This document shows positions 6,692 through 14,713 of a stretch of 23,390 nucleotides of DNA, piece after piece; position 1 is the first letter of the stretch; every line of letters begins with the position of its first letter. Origin of the DNA: a virus; the IMG/VR virus record IMGVR_UViG_3300009068_000198, positions 1 to 23,390 of that record, one strand, 5' to 3'. Position numbers and translations under genes: made by a program. The notes beneath the pieces were generated by a model. That model was not told the origin of the DNA, searched no databases, and saw only the letters and a program-made list of their open reading frames with translations.

Positions 6692-9580
6692 TTATGCGAT
6701 AGGGAATTGAGGAGGAGCCTGATTTACAGGAGCTCCTATTGCTGAAGAAGCTGATGCTGTTAAATTTCTACTAGACATAACTGCAAAATTTGCAAATTTT
6801 GCTTTGAATTCAAATTCAGTTCCAGCATCAACTGCGTTACGATACATTTTGAAAAATGCATAATCTAAATTAACATTATTAAGTATATCTTGCGATCCAG
6901 TTGGTATAGTAATTATTGCTTTAAACGGAGCTGATACTGATTTAGCTCCAATAGTTGTAATATTAAACGGAATAGTAGCAGATGCGCCTAAACCTAAGAT
7001 AGCGCCAGCATTTGGTGCGTATGTAATTGAGCCTGATACTCCCCCTACATAACCAACATCTGTAGCAGCTGGATCTTGATTACCAGATAGCCCAAAATAC
7101 GCGTAAGAGCTGGTAACAGGTCTCCATACCGTAAAACGCAATGCTAACACTAAATTAGCGGGAGTTGCGCCGCCATAATTTGATACTTTTTCTACAATTA
7201 TATTACCAAATACAGTTACTGTATTTTCAAATGGCAATGAATAATAAGACAAATCGGATATAATTGATTCGTAATTTAGCCATCGCTCAGATAAAGGCTG
7301 AGTAGCGGATCCTGAATTAATTGCACTTGCAACGTTAGTACTGTTATATGATTGAGTCCAATGTTGAAGATACACAGAGTCCATTGAAGTATATACTGAC
7401 GGAGTGTAATATATTGACGGATACATAATTTCCATAGGATCTGTTTGGTGATATAAAATACGACCAATATTTTTACCGTCAGTTAATCCTATTGCAGTAT
7501 TCATCATATATTGCGCATTTGCATCTGAAGATCCAGTTAATGCAATAAATGCTGATGCTGTTACATTACCCACAGTATCTAAATGAAAGTTGGTTCGAAC
7601 TCCATCATAATTTAAAATTTCTAATTTATTATTTGACGCACTTAAAAATGTATTATTATTACCAATAAAGAAATTAGATGCTGAGATTCGTAAATTGTTA
7701 TTTGATCCTGATATAAATGTACCACCGACATTTCCTAAAAAGAAGTTAGATGCTGAAATTTGTAAATTTCCATTTGAACCTGATATAAATGCACCAGCTG
7801 CATTTCCTAAAAAGAAATTAGATGATGAAATTTGCAAATTTCCATTTGAACCTGATATAAATGCAGCGCCGACATTTCCTAAAAAGAAGTTAGACGATGA
7901 AATTTGTAAGTTACTGCCCGAGCCCGATATAAATGCACCATTATTATTTCCTAAAAAGAAATTAGATGATGAAATTCGTAAATTTCCGTTTGAACCTGAT
8001 ATAAATTGACTTGCATTTCCTAAAAAGAAATTAGATGCTGAAATTTGTAAGTTACTGCCTGAGCCTGATATAAATGCGCCAGCTGCATTTCCTAAAAAGA
8101 ATGAATTAGTTCGAACATCTAATAATCCAGAACCTGAAGTAGTGTATTTGAAATAAGAAGATGAATTTGCTACTAATTCTAACCCCACCCCAGAATATGA
8201 TTCTGCAGAACCTAATATAGACTGAACAGACCCTGAATACATTACAAATCCTCCTGCTCCTCCTACACCGATTGCATTTTGAAATCCAGTATATCCAATA
8301 CTGCGTAACATTGATGAATTTCCCTTTCCAGAAATATGAACTCCAGTGCCTGTCGATCCGGCTACATATAAAGAACCTGTTAGTAAATTATCATCTCCTC
8401 CAATATATGTATTGCCTCCTAAAAATAAATTATCTAAAGATTCAATTACTTGTTTAGAAGCTAAACCTATAGGATTGATAAATTCAAATTTGAAATCTAA
8501 TCTATCATTTCGATGTACAGTCGGTAAAAAGAAAGAAGCTGTAACTACATCTGCATTAAATCCAAATTCAGTAGCTTGATCAGATATATCAGTTTCATTT
8601 GAAAGAATATATTCTCCAATTCCAGCACTTCTGTAATATGAACGAATTTTAGCAACTTCTCCTACTTGAGGTTGTAAATTACTAAAAAATACAGTAGCTA
8701 GATTATTTGAATTTTGAGTGATTTGTGCGCCAGAGGCTGACATTTCATATACTATATCAGCTGATGTAATATTAACAGTTTCAGGTTCGAATCTAGATAT
8801 ACTATCTTGAACTTCTAACGAAATTGGATCGTTTAACACAATTATACCAGCATCTGACACTGTAAAACTAGAACTATAATGTTCAATTATCGTGCCTGAA
8901 TATCCATTATTTAATATATTAGAATTAATACTAACAGTTCCAGATCTAGATCCAGCATCAAATCCAATAGTAGCATTTGAAGCTGTAACGACAACAGCTG
9001 TGTTATTATTATAATAATAAATTAAATTTCCTAACGTGTTTGATTTAAATCTAGATCCTCCTGGGTAACTTAAATTTGTATAAGAACCTGTAGAAGCGTC
9101 AACAATAATTTCAGGAAGTACGTCGAATATAATTTCAGAATCATTTCGTTTAGATATATCTATATAGACAGAGGTGGCCCATCGTAAATTAATTTGTGAA
9201 GTATCTAAAAAATATCCGTCAATGTCATTATTAATAGTACTACATAAAATAATATAAGCTGTACCTGACGGTGTTGATTCGTTAACATAAACTGTTACAA
9301 TAGCAGTTTGCTCGTCTGACTCTAAATCTAATGCAGTTTCGTAATATAATGCCTCGCCATTAGAATCTAAAATTTCAATGTATATACTACTTCCTTCTTG
9401 AAATATAAGTGGATTGCCTTTGAAATGAAATGTATTTTTACCAGCAGTAAATTCTGTCGGTAAATTTGAAACTCTAAAATAGTCAGGCGAGTTACTGCTA
9501 GTATCTTCTACAAGAACTGACAAATCAGCTAATCCTTGATACTCAATTTCATTAGTTATTAACTCATAGTTTACCGGCAT
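6692..9580 (-). CDS. Large tail fibre / baseplate-associated protein with 24-aa repeats
   Basis: A 962-aa structural protein. The N-terminal 160 residues are beta-rich, with FHFKGNPLIFQEGSSIYIEI at 51-70 and then LDSNGEALYYE, a pattern I associate with baseplate-attached fibre proteins of marine phages. Residues about 160-390 are Ser/Thr/Asn-rich beta domains. Residues 385-455 hold a Gly-rich segment (LFLGGNTYIGGDDNLLTGSL). Residues 492-656 are seven tandem repeats of 23-24 aa, of the form SNFFLGN...FISGSxxNLxIS, probably a trimeric beta-helical shaft. The C-terminal 300 residues (YPSIYYTPSVYTSMDSVYLQ onward) are not repetitive and may be the receptor-binding tip. The gene starts with a RATATTTAT element 21 nt upstream and no Shine-Dalgarno. 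It follows the homing endonuclease by 29 nt. Confidence 0.82.
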   Translation of the reverse strand: MPVNYELITNEIEYQGLADLSVLVEDTSSNSPDYFRVSNLPTEFTAGKNTFHFKGNPLIFQEGSSIYIEILDSNGEALYYETALDLESDEQTAIVTVYVNESTPSGTAYIILCSTINNDIDGYFLDTSQINLRWATSVYIDISKRNDSEIIFDVLPEIIVDASTGSYTNLSYPGGSRFKSNTLGNLIYYYNNNTAVVVTASNATIGFDAGSRSGTVSINSNILNNGYSGTIIEHYSSSFTVSDAGIIVLNDPISLEVQDSISRFEPETVNITSADIVYEMSASGAQITQNSNNLATVFFSNLQPQVGEVAKIRSYYRSAGIGEYILSNETDISDQATEFGFNADVVTASFFLPTVHRNDRLDFKFEFINPIGLASKQVIESLDNLFLGGNTYIGGDDNLLTGSLYVAGSTGTGVHISGKGNSSMLRSIGYTGFQNAIGVGGAGGFVMYSGSVQSILGSAESYSGVGLELVANSSSYFKYTTSGSGLLDVRTNSFFLGNAAGAFISGSGSNLQISASNFFLGNASQFISGSNGNLRISSSNFFLGNNNGAFISGSGSNLQISSSNFFLGNVGAAFISGSNGNLQISSSNFFLGNAAGAFISGSNGNLQISASNFFLGNVGGTFISGSNNNLRISASNFFIGNNNTFLSASNNKLEILNYDGVRTNFHLDTVGNVTASAFIALTGSSDANAQYMMNTAIGLTDGKNIGRILYHQTDPMEIMYPSIYYTPSVYTSMDSVYLQHWTQSYNSTNVASAINSGSATQPLSERWLNYESIISDLSYYSLPFENTVTVFGNIIVEKVSNYGGATPANLVLALRFTVWRPVTSSYAYFGLSGNQDPAATDVGYVGGVSGSITYAPNAGAILGLGASATIPFNITTIGAKSVSAPFKAIITIPTGSQDILNNVNLDYAFFKMYRNAVDAGTEFEFKAKFANFAVMSSRNLTASASSAIGAPVNQAPPQFPIA
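7613..8107 (-). repeat. Seven tandem 69-72 bp coding repeats in the fibre gene
   Basis: The repeat unit encodes SNFFLGN-x(3-4)-FISGS-x(3)-NLxISx. The plus-strand word TTTCCTAAAAAGAA recurs mostly every 72 bp, with one 69-bp unit (the copy containing NASQFISGS). Copies differ mainly at the Gly/Ala/Asn tips and at the Gln/Arg position. It is a coding repeat, not a CRISPR array: the units are contiguous, without spacers. Confidence 0.9.
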
Positions 9581-9601
9581 ATTGTTTGATATCTATTTTA
9601 A

Positions 9602-9610
9602 ATAAATATC
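9602..9610 (-). promoter_or_regulatory. Putative phage late promoter element (GATATTTAT)
   Basis: The minus strand reads TTTAGATATTTATTTAAAAT, 21 nt before the ATG of the 962-aa fibre gene. It overlaps the stop codon of the upstream endonuclease by one base, so fibre transcription could start independently of that gene. Confidence 0.55.
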
Positions 9611-10416
9611 TAAACGTAATATATCTTTGAATTTCCATTAGTCTTAGTAATTTCAATTAATTTATCTACTACATCTCGCATTGAATCGATATGTGATATA
9701 TTTAATCGAATAAATGTACAATGTAAATAATCTTCAATATGGTTCTGACGAATTAAATCTCTATCTTTAAGAGTTCCGTCTTTATTAAAATGATTTGGCT
9801 CGTCAAATTCAAATACAATATTATATTCTTTATTATATCCGTCGACCCAATAACCTAGCTCCGCAATATTATATTCCCCAATGTTCATTCCATGTTGTAT
9901 AAAAATTCCAGTTTCTGATGCTATTACATCAAATAACACACATGCATGTGTATTGAAATTTGGGCTAAATTTATTTGATAATCCTTTACTACTACGCTGC
10001 AATATTTGAGTATTACGAATTTTATCTATACTTTCTTTTTTATGTTTTTTACCTAACCAATTTTTACTAAAATTTGGATTATTGTTATTTAATTTTTGAC
10101 GATCGCTTACTCGCTTACGATATTCAGGATTTTGAACTGCCAATAATTGACGTTCTTTCATCTTTTTAAGATGTTCTGGATTTTTCATTGGATTATTATT
10201 TCCAGATTTAATCTTTGAATTTAACTGTTGTATTTTATATGTATGCCAGTCAGTACACAATTTACAGTCTTTATAAGTTTCTTTATAAATTTTTATCGTA
10301 ATACCGCTACATTTATTTAAGTGTTTTTGTGTAATTTGTCTAAGCTGTTTATTACACTCTAAACAAGTAATTAGTTCATTTCGATCAAACGGATTGGTTT
10401 CGATGTTTATGCTCAT
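9610..10416 (-). CDS. Free-standing homing endonuclease (zinc finger, NUMOD3-like, Vsr-like nuclease)
   Basis: A 268-aa protein. Residues 14-40 form a MucR/ROS-like zinc finger (C18, C21, H32, C36, then GIT) that aligns with the finger in the endonuclease insert of the 840-aa protein. Residues 70-136 carry NUMOD3-like DNA-binding segments: GNNNPMKNPEHLKKM, and NNPNFSKNWLGKKHKKESI. The C-terminal domain (about 155-245) looks like a Vsr/DUF559-type PD-(D/E)XK-related nuclease: AELGYWVDGY (185-194), VFEFDEPNHF (201-210), KDRDLIRQNHI (217-227) and CTFIRL (233-238). Candidate catalytic residues are E203, D205, H209 and D220, an arrangement reminiscent of EDxHD homing endonucleases. It sits alone between the DNA-repair and fibre genes and overlaps a 50-aa ORF by 32 nt. 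Its recognition site is unknown. Confidence 0.8.
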   Translation of the reverse strand: MSINIETNPFDRNELITCLECNKQLRQITQKHLNKCSGITIKIYKETYKDCKLCTDWHTYKIQQLNSKIKSGNNNPMKNPEHLKKMKERQLLAVQNPEYRKRVSDRQKLNNNNPNFSKNWLGKKHKKESIDKIRNTQILQRSSKGLSNKFSPNFNTHACVLFDVIASETGIFIQHGMNIGEYNIAELGYWVDGYNKEYNIVFEFDEPNHFNKDGTLKDRDLIRQNHIEDYLHCTFIRLNISHIDSMRDVVDKLIEITKTNGNSKIYYV

Positions 10417-10537
10417 GATATTTTTCTCTAGCTAATTTAGACAATCGTTCTTTATTACGGTCATAATACTCCCGAACCCAAAGTTGTTGAGCTAGTTTCT
10501 TTTCTTCTTCTGTAATGTATTTCTTTTTACGTCCCAT
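10385..10537 (-). CDS. Small basic protein overlapping the homing endonuclease
   Basis: This 50-codon frame starts with ATG at 10537 and ends with TGA at 10385-10387. The product begins MGRKKKYITEEEKK and continues with VREYYDRNKERLSKLAREKY. It is strongly basic and helical, with the YYxxNKExxxKxxREKYxxxK pattern often found in the N-terminal parts of HNH/AP2-type phage and viral endonucleases. It overlaps the start of the 268-aa endonuclease by 32 nt in a different frame, and it fills the otherwise empty gap after the Mre11-Rad50 gene. It could be an independent small DNA-binding protein or the remnant of an older homing endonuclease. No Shine-Dalgarno is seen. Confidence 0.55.
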   Translation of the reverse strand: MGRKKKYITEEEKKLAQQLWVREYYDRNKERLSKLAREKYHEHKHRNQSV

Positions 10538-10545
10538 TGTCTATT

Positions 10546-10554
10546 ATAAATATA
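10546..10554 (-). promoter_or_regulatory. Weak match to the RATATTTAT element
   Basis: The minus strand reads TATATTTATAAT, only 8 nt before the ATG of the 50-aa ORF. It matches the core (ATATTTAT) but not the preferred purine at the first position, the spacing, or the downstream AAA. If active, it would drive the small ORF and the endonuclease. Confidence 0.25.
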
Positions 10555-10569
10555 TAACTATTGAAAAAA

Positions 10570-13500
10570 CTATTGAAAATTTACATATGAAAAATCTCCT
10601 TGTTTTACTATTTCAATTTGCTTGTCTGCCATATCTTTAGACGAGTCAATATGACTAATTAAAATAATAAATGAAAACATCGATCGTAAATAATCTAATA
10701 AACTATAAAATTCAGAAATTACTGTAGCATCTAAATTTCCTAGGCCTTCATCAATAGCTAGGAAATTAGGTCTAGGCAATGACGAAACGTTTATTAACGA
10801 AGTTCTAATAGCTAAAGACGATATGAATTTCTCCATACCAGATGTCAACTCAATTGGCCAGAAATTATCCTGATCATATACAATATAACAATTGATATTT
10901 TTGCCATCCATTTCAAGCATTAATTGAAAATCAACTAACTGACTTAGTATATTATTAATTTCTTGCTCAATAAATGGCACTGCTGTTGTAATTAAATCAT
11001 ATGGAACCCCATCTCGATTAACTGCTTGTAAATAATATTCATAAAACTTATACTGTTTTGTCAAGTCTTTTAATTTAATAATAGACTCTTCAGCTTTTTC
11101 TTTTAATTTTTCAGACACTAACATATTTGAGTGACATGCTAATATTTGATCGTTTAAAATACTTAAATCATCTTTTAACTTTGATACACCTTCATTCAAA
11201 TTATAAATAGCATCTTTAATTATTTTGTTTTCTTTAATAGCAGCTTCCTTTTTAAAATACTCACTTATCTGATAATTAACTTCACTTAACTTAGCTGACA
11301 ATTGATGCTGTTTAGAATCAATTTGATGTAAATTAGATTCTATAGAAGATTTTTCTGATTCTTTTAAATGTATATCTTTTTGTAGTTTATTATAATTTTC
11401 TTTTTCTTTAAGTGAAGGCGTTAATTCAACAATCTTATCTTTAACTACATTTAATTTATCTACAATTTCTTGAGCAGATTTTTTATCTTCTTCAATTGAA
11501 GCTTTAGTAGTAATAGCATCTTTAACAAATACATTGTTCATACAAAATGAACAATTTTCATCATACTCTAAATCATTAAGTTTTTCCATTTTTTCTAACT
11601 TATGACTTACTTCTGCTTTTAATTTTGCTACTTGACCAACTAAAGTTTTTTCAGATTCTTTAACTGAATCTAAAACATCTATTCTCGCTTCAATTTCTGT
11701 AATATTATACTTTGATAATTCATCTTTTAAAGTAGATATAATACCATCAACTTCAATTAATTCTTGCTGCTTGTCAGTAACTTCTCCATTTAAAGATGTT
11801 ATTAATTTTTCAACTTTAGATTTTAATTCATTTAGTGAATCTATATTTTCAATTGAAGCGTCAATTGGAACTAAATCTGAAGTCAATGATAAAATCTTAT
11901 CATTTAATTCATTAATTTTCAATTCTAACTCTGCTTTATCAATTTGATAATTTTTATGTTCTTTTGAATATGTATCAATGTCTGTAATTGCGTGAGCTAA
12001 TTGAGTTCCAAAGTCTTGTCTCTGATACTCTTTAACTAGCGTAGCTACTTCTTTAATATCGTCGTTTGCAATTCTATATAAGTCCTCAAATATATTAATA
12101 TCTAGGAACTGAGCTAGTAAATCTTTACGATCTTTTTGAGCCATATCAATAAACCCAGAATTGTTATTTTGTACTGACAATGCAGTTAAAACAAAATCTT
12201 CATAAGTTCCTAGCAATTGTCTAATATGATCATTTGTCTCACTTCGCTCTTTTCCATTTAACGATTCTTTATTTCCTAAATCATCTACAGAATAAAAATC
12301 TACATCAACTCTTACATGGTTACCTCTTCCTTTAGTTCCTTTCTTTTCAATAAAATAATTCTTTCCGTCTAATTCAAAGTTAAATGTACATTTGAATGAA
12401 TCAGATTTATTATTCATTACAGATGCAGCTTTAGAAGTTCTACCACATTTATCAAATATACAATATGTAATAGCATCTAACATTGTAGACTTTCCCGAAG
12501 CGTTTGGAGCAAATATTCCATACACGCCTTTCATATTTGTAAAGTCAATTACATTGTCTATTCCGTAACTAAACATATTTGAAAACTCAAATCGTTTTGG
12601 AATCCAAGATACATTTCGATTTACTTCTAAATTAGGTAGTCCTGAATTAACTGTTCTATTTACGTGACGAACTCCATCTAACATTTCATCGTCTAATGCA
12701 AATTTATTTTCTAAATATTTTGAAATTAATTCATTTTGGTATTCAACATCACGAACATCGCCAATATTAATTTTTTGTACTCTAGATTTATTAACAGTAA
12801 AGTCATTTATCTTTTGTATCGTAAATTCTTCTATATTAAATTTAGTCTTAATGTCAGCAATAATTGCTTTTAAATCTGCTGGCTCTGTATTTTGTACTTT
12901 AATTCGAAGACGAATTGTTTTATTTTCTAAAGACTTTGAAATTGGAGAATACTGACTATTATCAATTTCCAAAGTATAATAACAAATATCATTTTCAATT
13001 TCTACAAATTCTGCTTGACAAGTTTTTGTATCCCATACTAACATACCATGCACTAAAGCCTCTGCATAATTTTGTTGAATTAATGAACCTGGATATGCGA
13101 TTGTTTTTGCTGCATCTAAATATTGATTAGGTTTATGTATATCTCCTAACAATGTAAGTTTATATCCAGCAAATGTATCAATATCAACATTGTCATTTAC
13201 TAATCTAAAACCAATATCAGTCATTGCATTATTTACAGCTCCATGATGAAGTGCAATTTTAAAATCTCCTTCAAATGAATCAGCTTTTATAAAATCTTTA
13301 GGTTTATCGAAAACAGACATAACTACAAAGTGTTTGTCGGCTAAATGATATACCCCAGACTCTTTGAGATAATGTAGATTTGTATGATTTAGTGCGTTGA
13401 CAATTGGAGTTAATGCATCTAATCTAGATTTGTTATTTAAGTTGCAATCATGGTTACCTGTAATTAAAATTGTAGGTGCTATATCAGCAAACATTTTAAA

Positions 13501-13728
13501 GAATTCTTGAACTGATTGCACTAACTCAGGTGTCATGTCAGTTTTAGCGTGAACAATATCACCTCCTAAAAAGATAATATCATTAGGTTCAATTGTACTT
13601 TTAATTGCATCTATCGTTCTTTGAAATACCGTTTGATACTCTTTATGTCGCTTTAAATTTCTAATATGAATATCAGCAATGTGATATATTTTATTAATAG
13701 TGTTTATTCCAATATTAATTTGTTGCAT
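10570..13728 (-). CDS. Fused Mre11-Rad50 (gp47-gp46 / SbcD-SbcC) recombination nuclease-ATPase
   Basis: A single 1052-aa frame containing both subunits of the MR complex, which processes DNA ends for recombination-dependent replication and host-DNA breakdown in T4-like phages. The Mre11 part (1-375) shows DIH (19-21), GGDIVH (55-60), GNHD (91-94), HH (161-162) and GDIH (195-198). The last motif is normally GHxH, so D196 replaces a metal-binding His. The Rad50 part (about 378-1052) has Walker A APNASGKST (407-415), Q-loop Q520, a coiled coil (about 560-900) broken by a CSFC zinc hook (C726, C729), an ABC signature LTSGMEKF (961-968), Walker B FLAIDEG (989-995), D-loop GNLD and H-loop H1026. 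T4 encodes gp47 and gp46 as separate proteins in this same order. The ATG overlaps the primase stop as TAATG, implying coupled translation. Confidence 0.96.
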   Translation of the reverse strand: MQQINIGINTINKIYHIADIHIRNLKRHKEYQTVFQRTIDAIKSTIEPNDIIFLGGDIVHAKTDMTPELVQSVQEFFKMFADIAPTILITGNHDCNLNNKSRLDALTPIVNALNHTNLHYLKESGVYHLADKHFVVMSVFDKPKDFIKADSFEGDFKIALHHGAVNNAMTDIGFRLVNDNVDIDTFAGYKLTLLGDIHKPNQYLDAAKTIAYPGSLIQQNYAEALVHGMLVWDTKTCQAEFVEIENDICYYTLEIDNSQYSPISKSLENKTIRLRIKVQNTEPADLKAIIADIKTKFNIEEFTIQKINDFTVNKSRVQKINIGDVRDVEYQNELISKYLENKFALDDEMLDGVRHVNRTVNSGLPNLEVNRNVSWIPKRFEFSNMFSYGIDNVIDFTNMKGVYGIFAPNASGKSTMLDAITYCIFDKCGRTSKAASVMNNKSDSFKCTFNFELDGKNYFIEKKGTKGRGNHVRVDVDFYSVDDLGNKESLNGKERSETNDHIRQLLGTYEDFVLTALSVQNNNSGFIDMAQKDRKDLLAQFLDINIFEDLYRIANDDIKEVATLVKEYQRQDFGTQLAHAITDIDTYSKEHKNYQIDKAELELKINELNDKILSLTSDLVPIDASIENIDSLNELKSKVEKLITSLNGEVTDKQQELIEVDGIISTLKDELSKYNITEIEARIDVLDSVKESEKTLVGQVAKLKAEVSHKLEKMEKLNDLEYDENCSFCMNNVFVKDAITTKASIEEDKKSAQEIVDKLNVVKDKIVELTPSLKEKENYNKLQKDIHLKESEKSSIESNLHQIDSKQHQLSAKLSEVNYQISEYFKKEAAIKENKIIKDAIYNLNEGVSKLKDDLSILNDQILACHSNMLVSEKLKEKAEESIIKLKDLTKQYKFYEYYLQAVNRDGVPYDLITTAVPFIEQEINNILSQLVDFQLMLEMDGKNINCYIVYDQDNFWPIELTSGMEKFISSLAIRTSLINVSSLPRPNFLAIDEGLGNLDATVISEFYSLLDYLRSMFSFIILISHIDSSKDMADKQIEIVKQGDFSYVNFQ

Positions 13729-14675
13729 TATCCAAATAATTTATACTCAATAAATTTACTGAAAGTTAACGGTTGAGTTTCCTTAATTAACTTACACATT
13801 TTTTCAAATCCTATTTCTGCAGGATCTTTTTCTTCTAAATCTACAAAATACACTTCTACTCCATTGTTCATGAAATATTCAGCATGCTCTAAAGCTTGCT
13901 TTTGTGCATCTTTATCTAGACAAATATATAACTGACTAACTTTATTTTCAATAATTTTTTTACGCAAGTCTTCTGAAATTGTTTTGCCAAATAATGGAAT
14001 TGCATTTCGTCTAACTGAAATTGCATCAAACGAACCTTCCACTAAAACTAACGGAAGAGACCAGTTAATAAACAATTCAAATCCAACACAATTTTTAGAT
14101 ACTTCAGGATTTTTATGTTTAAATGATTCAGCTTCGTAATAAGCTCTTCCTACAAAATAATTTAACTTTCCAAATTCATCATAGGAAGGAATTATAATCT
14201 TTTTAGCATATTCACCTGATTCGCAATATCCAATATTATACTTTACAATTTCTGAAAGTGTAATCTTTCGTTTTGATCTTAAATAATGTATTGCATTTTT
14301 ATATTCAATAGACTCGGAAGTTTTGAATAAGGGAATATACTCTTTAGGCAGGTCTATTGCCGTCGTACTTTGAAAGGTACTGTCGATCTGATTGTTACTG
14401 TATTTTGGCTGGATGGAAAGTACTTTGTAAAGTTCAGCTATTTTATCGCGACCTACATTAAGTGCTTTAAATAAAGATGTTAGCTTTTTTCCTGATTTAT
14501 TACAAACCCAACAATGCCATGGATTTTCTCCTTTATCATTTGTTACGGATTGAACTTCTAACTTCTTTTGTCTTGATTGACAGAAAGGACAATGATGTGC
14601 TATGTTACCTTTATTAGTAACTTTTCCTTTTCCAAGTATACTTTCAATTAATTGCGTTAGTCTAGTATCTATCAT
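13728..14675 (-). CDS. DNA primase (DnaG/T4 gp61 type)
   Basis: A 315-aa primase that would make RNA primers for lagging-strand synthesis at the phage fork. A CHC2-type zinc finger lies at residues 28-58: HCPFC (C29, C32) and HCWVC (C55, C58). The catalytic core (about 130-290) contains IIIPSYDEFG (160-169) and GRAYY (176-180). Its TOPRIM part has LVLVEGSFDAIS (209-220, catalytic E213), then LFGKTISEDL (228-237) and ICLDKDAQKQAL (251-262, metal-binding D254 and D256). The length is close to T4 gp61 (about 340 aa) and much shorter than bacterial DnaG, with no obvious C-terminal helicase-binding domain. No helicase gene is in the window. The stop overlaps the start of the Mre11-Rad50 fusion by one base (TAATG). 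A Bacteroidota-type promoter sits just upstream. Confidence 0.93.
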   Translation of the reverse strand: MIDTRLTQLIESILGKGKVTNKGNIAHHCPFCQSRQKKLEVQSVTNDKGENPWHCWVCNKSGKKLTSLFKALNVGRDKIAELYKVLSIQPKYSNNQIDSTFQSTTAIDLPKEYIPLFKTSESIEYKNAIHYLRSKRKITLSEIVKYNIGYCESGEYAKKIIIPSYDEFGKLNYFVGRAYYEAESFKHKNPEVSKNCVGFELFINWSLPLVLVEGSFDAISVRRNAIPLFGKTISEDLRKKIIENKVSQLYICLDKDAQKQALEHAEYFMNNGVEVYFVDLEEKDPAEIGFEKMCKLIKETQPLTFSKFIEYKLFG

Positions 14676-14681
14676 CTACAT

Positions 14682-14712
14682 CAAATATAAGATAATCTTT
14701 TGAATTGTCAAA
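14682..14712 (-). promoter_or_regulatory. Candidate Bacteroidota-type promoter (TTTG-N19-TATATTTG)
   Basis: On the minus strand TTTG (14712-14709) is followed after 19 nt by TATATTTG (14689-14682), matching the Bacteroidota consensus TTTG ... TAnnTTTG. The primase ATG comes only 6 nt later, so a transcript from here would be leaderless or nearly so. It lies in the 38-nt gap after the endonuclease I-like gene. Confidence 0.4.
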
Positions 14713-14713
14713 A

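Noticed and set aside
7695-8009. 104-codon plus-strand frame of repeated PDINAPxxFPKKKLDDEICK
   Set aside because: It is the antisense reading of the fibre repeats. The repetition comes from the minus-strand coding units.
7613-8107. CRISPR-like array
   Set aside because: The repeats are contiguous, in frame and without unique spacers, and encode a protein repeat.
8272-8579. Two overlapping plus-strand ORFs opposite the fibre gene
   Set aside because: Shadows of the 962-aa gene, with no initiation context or domain.
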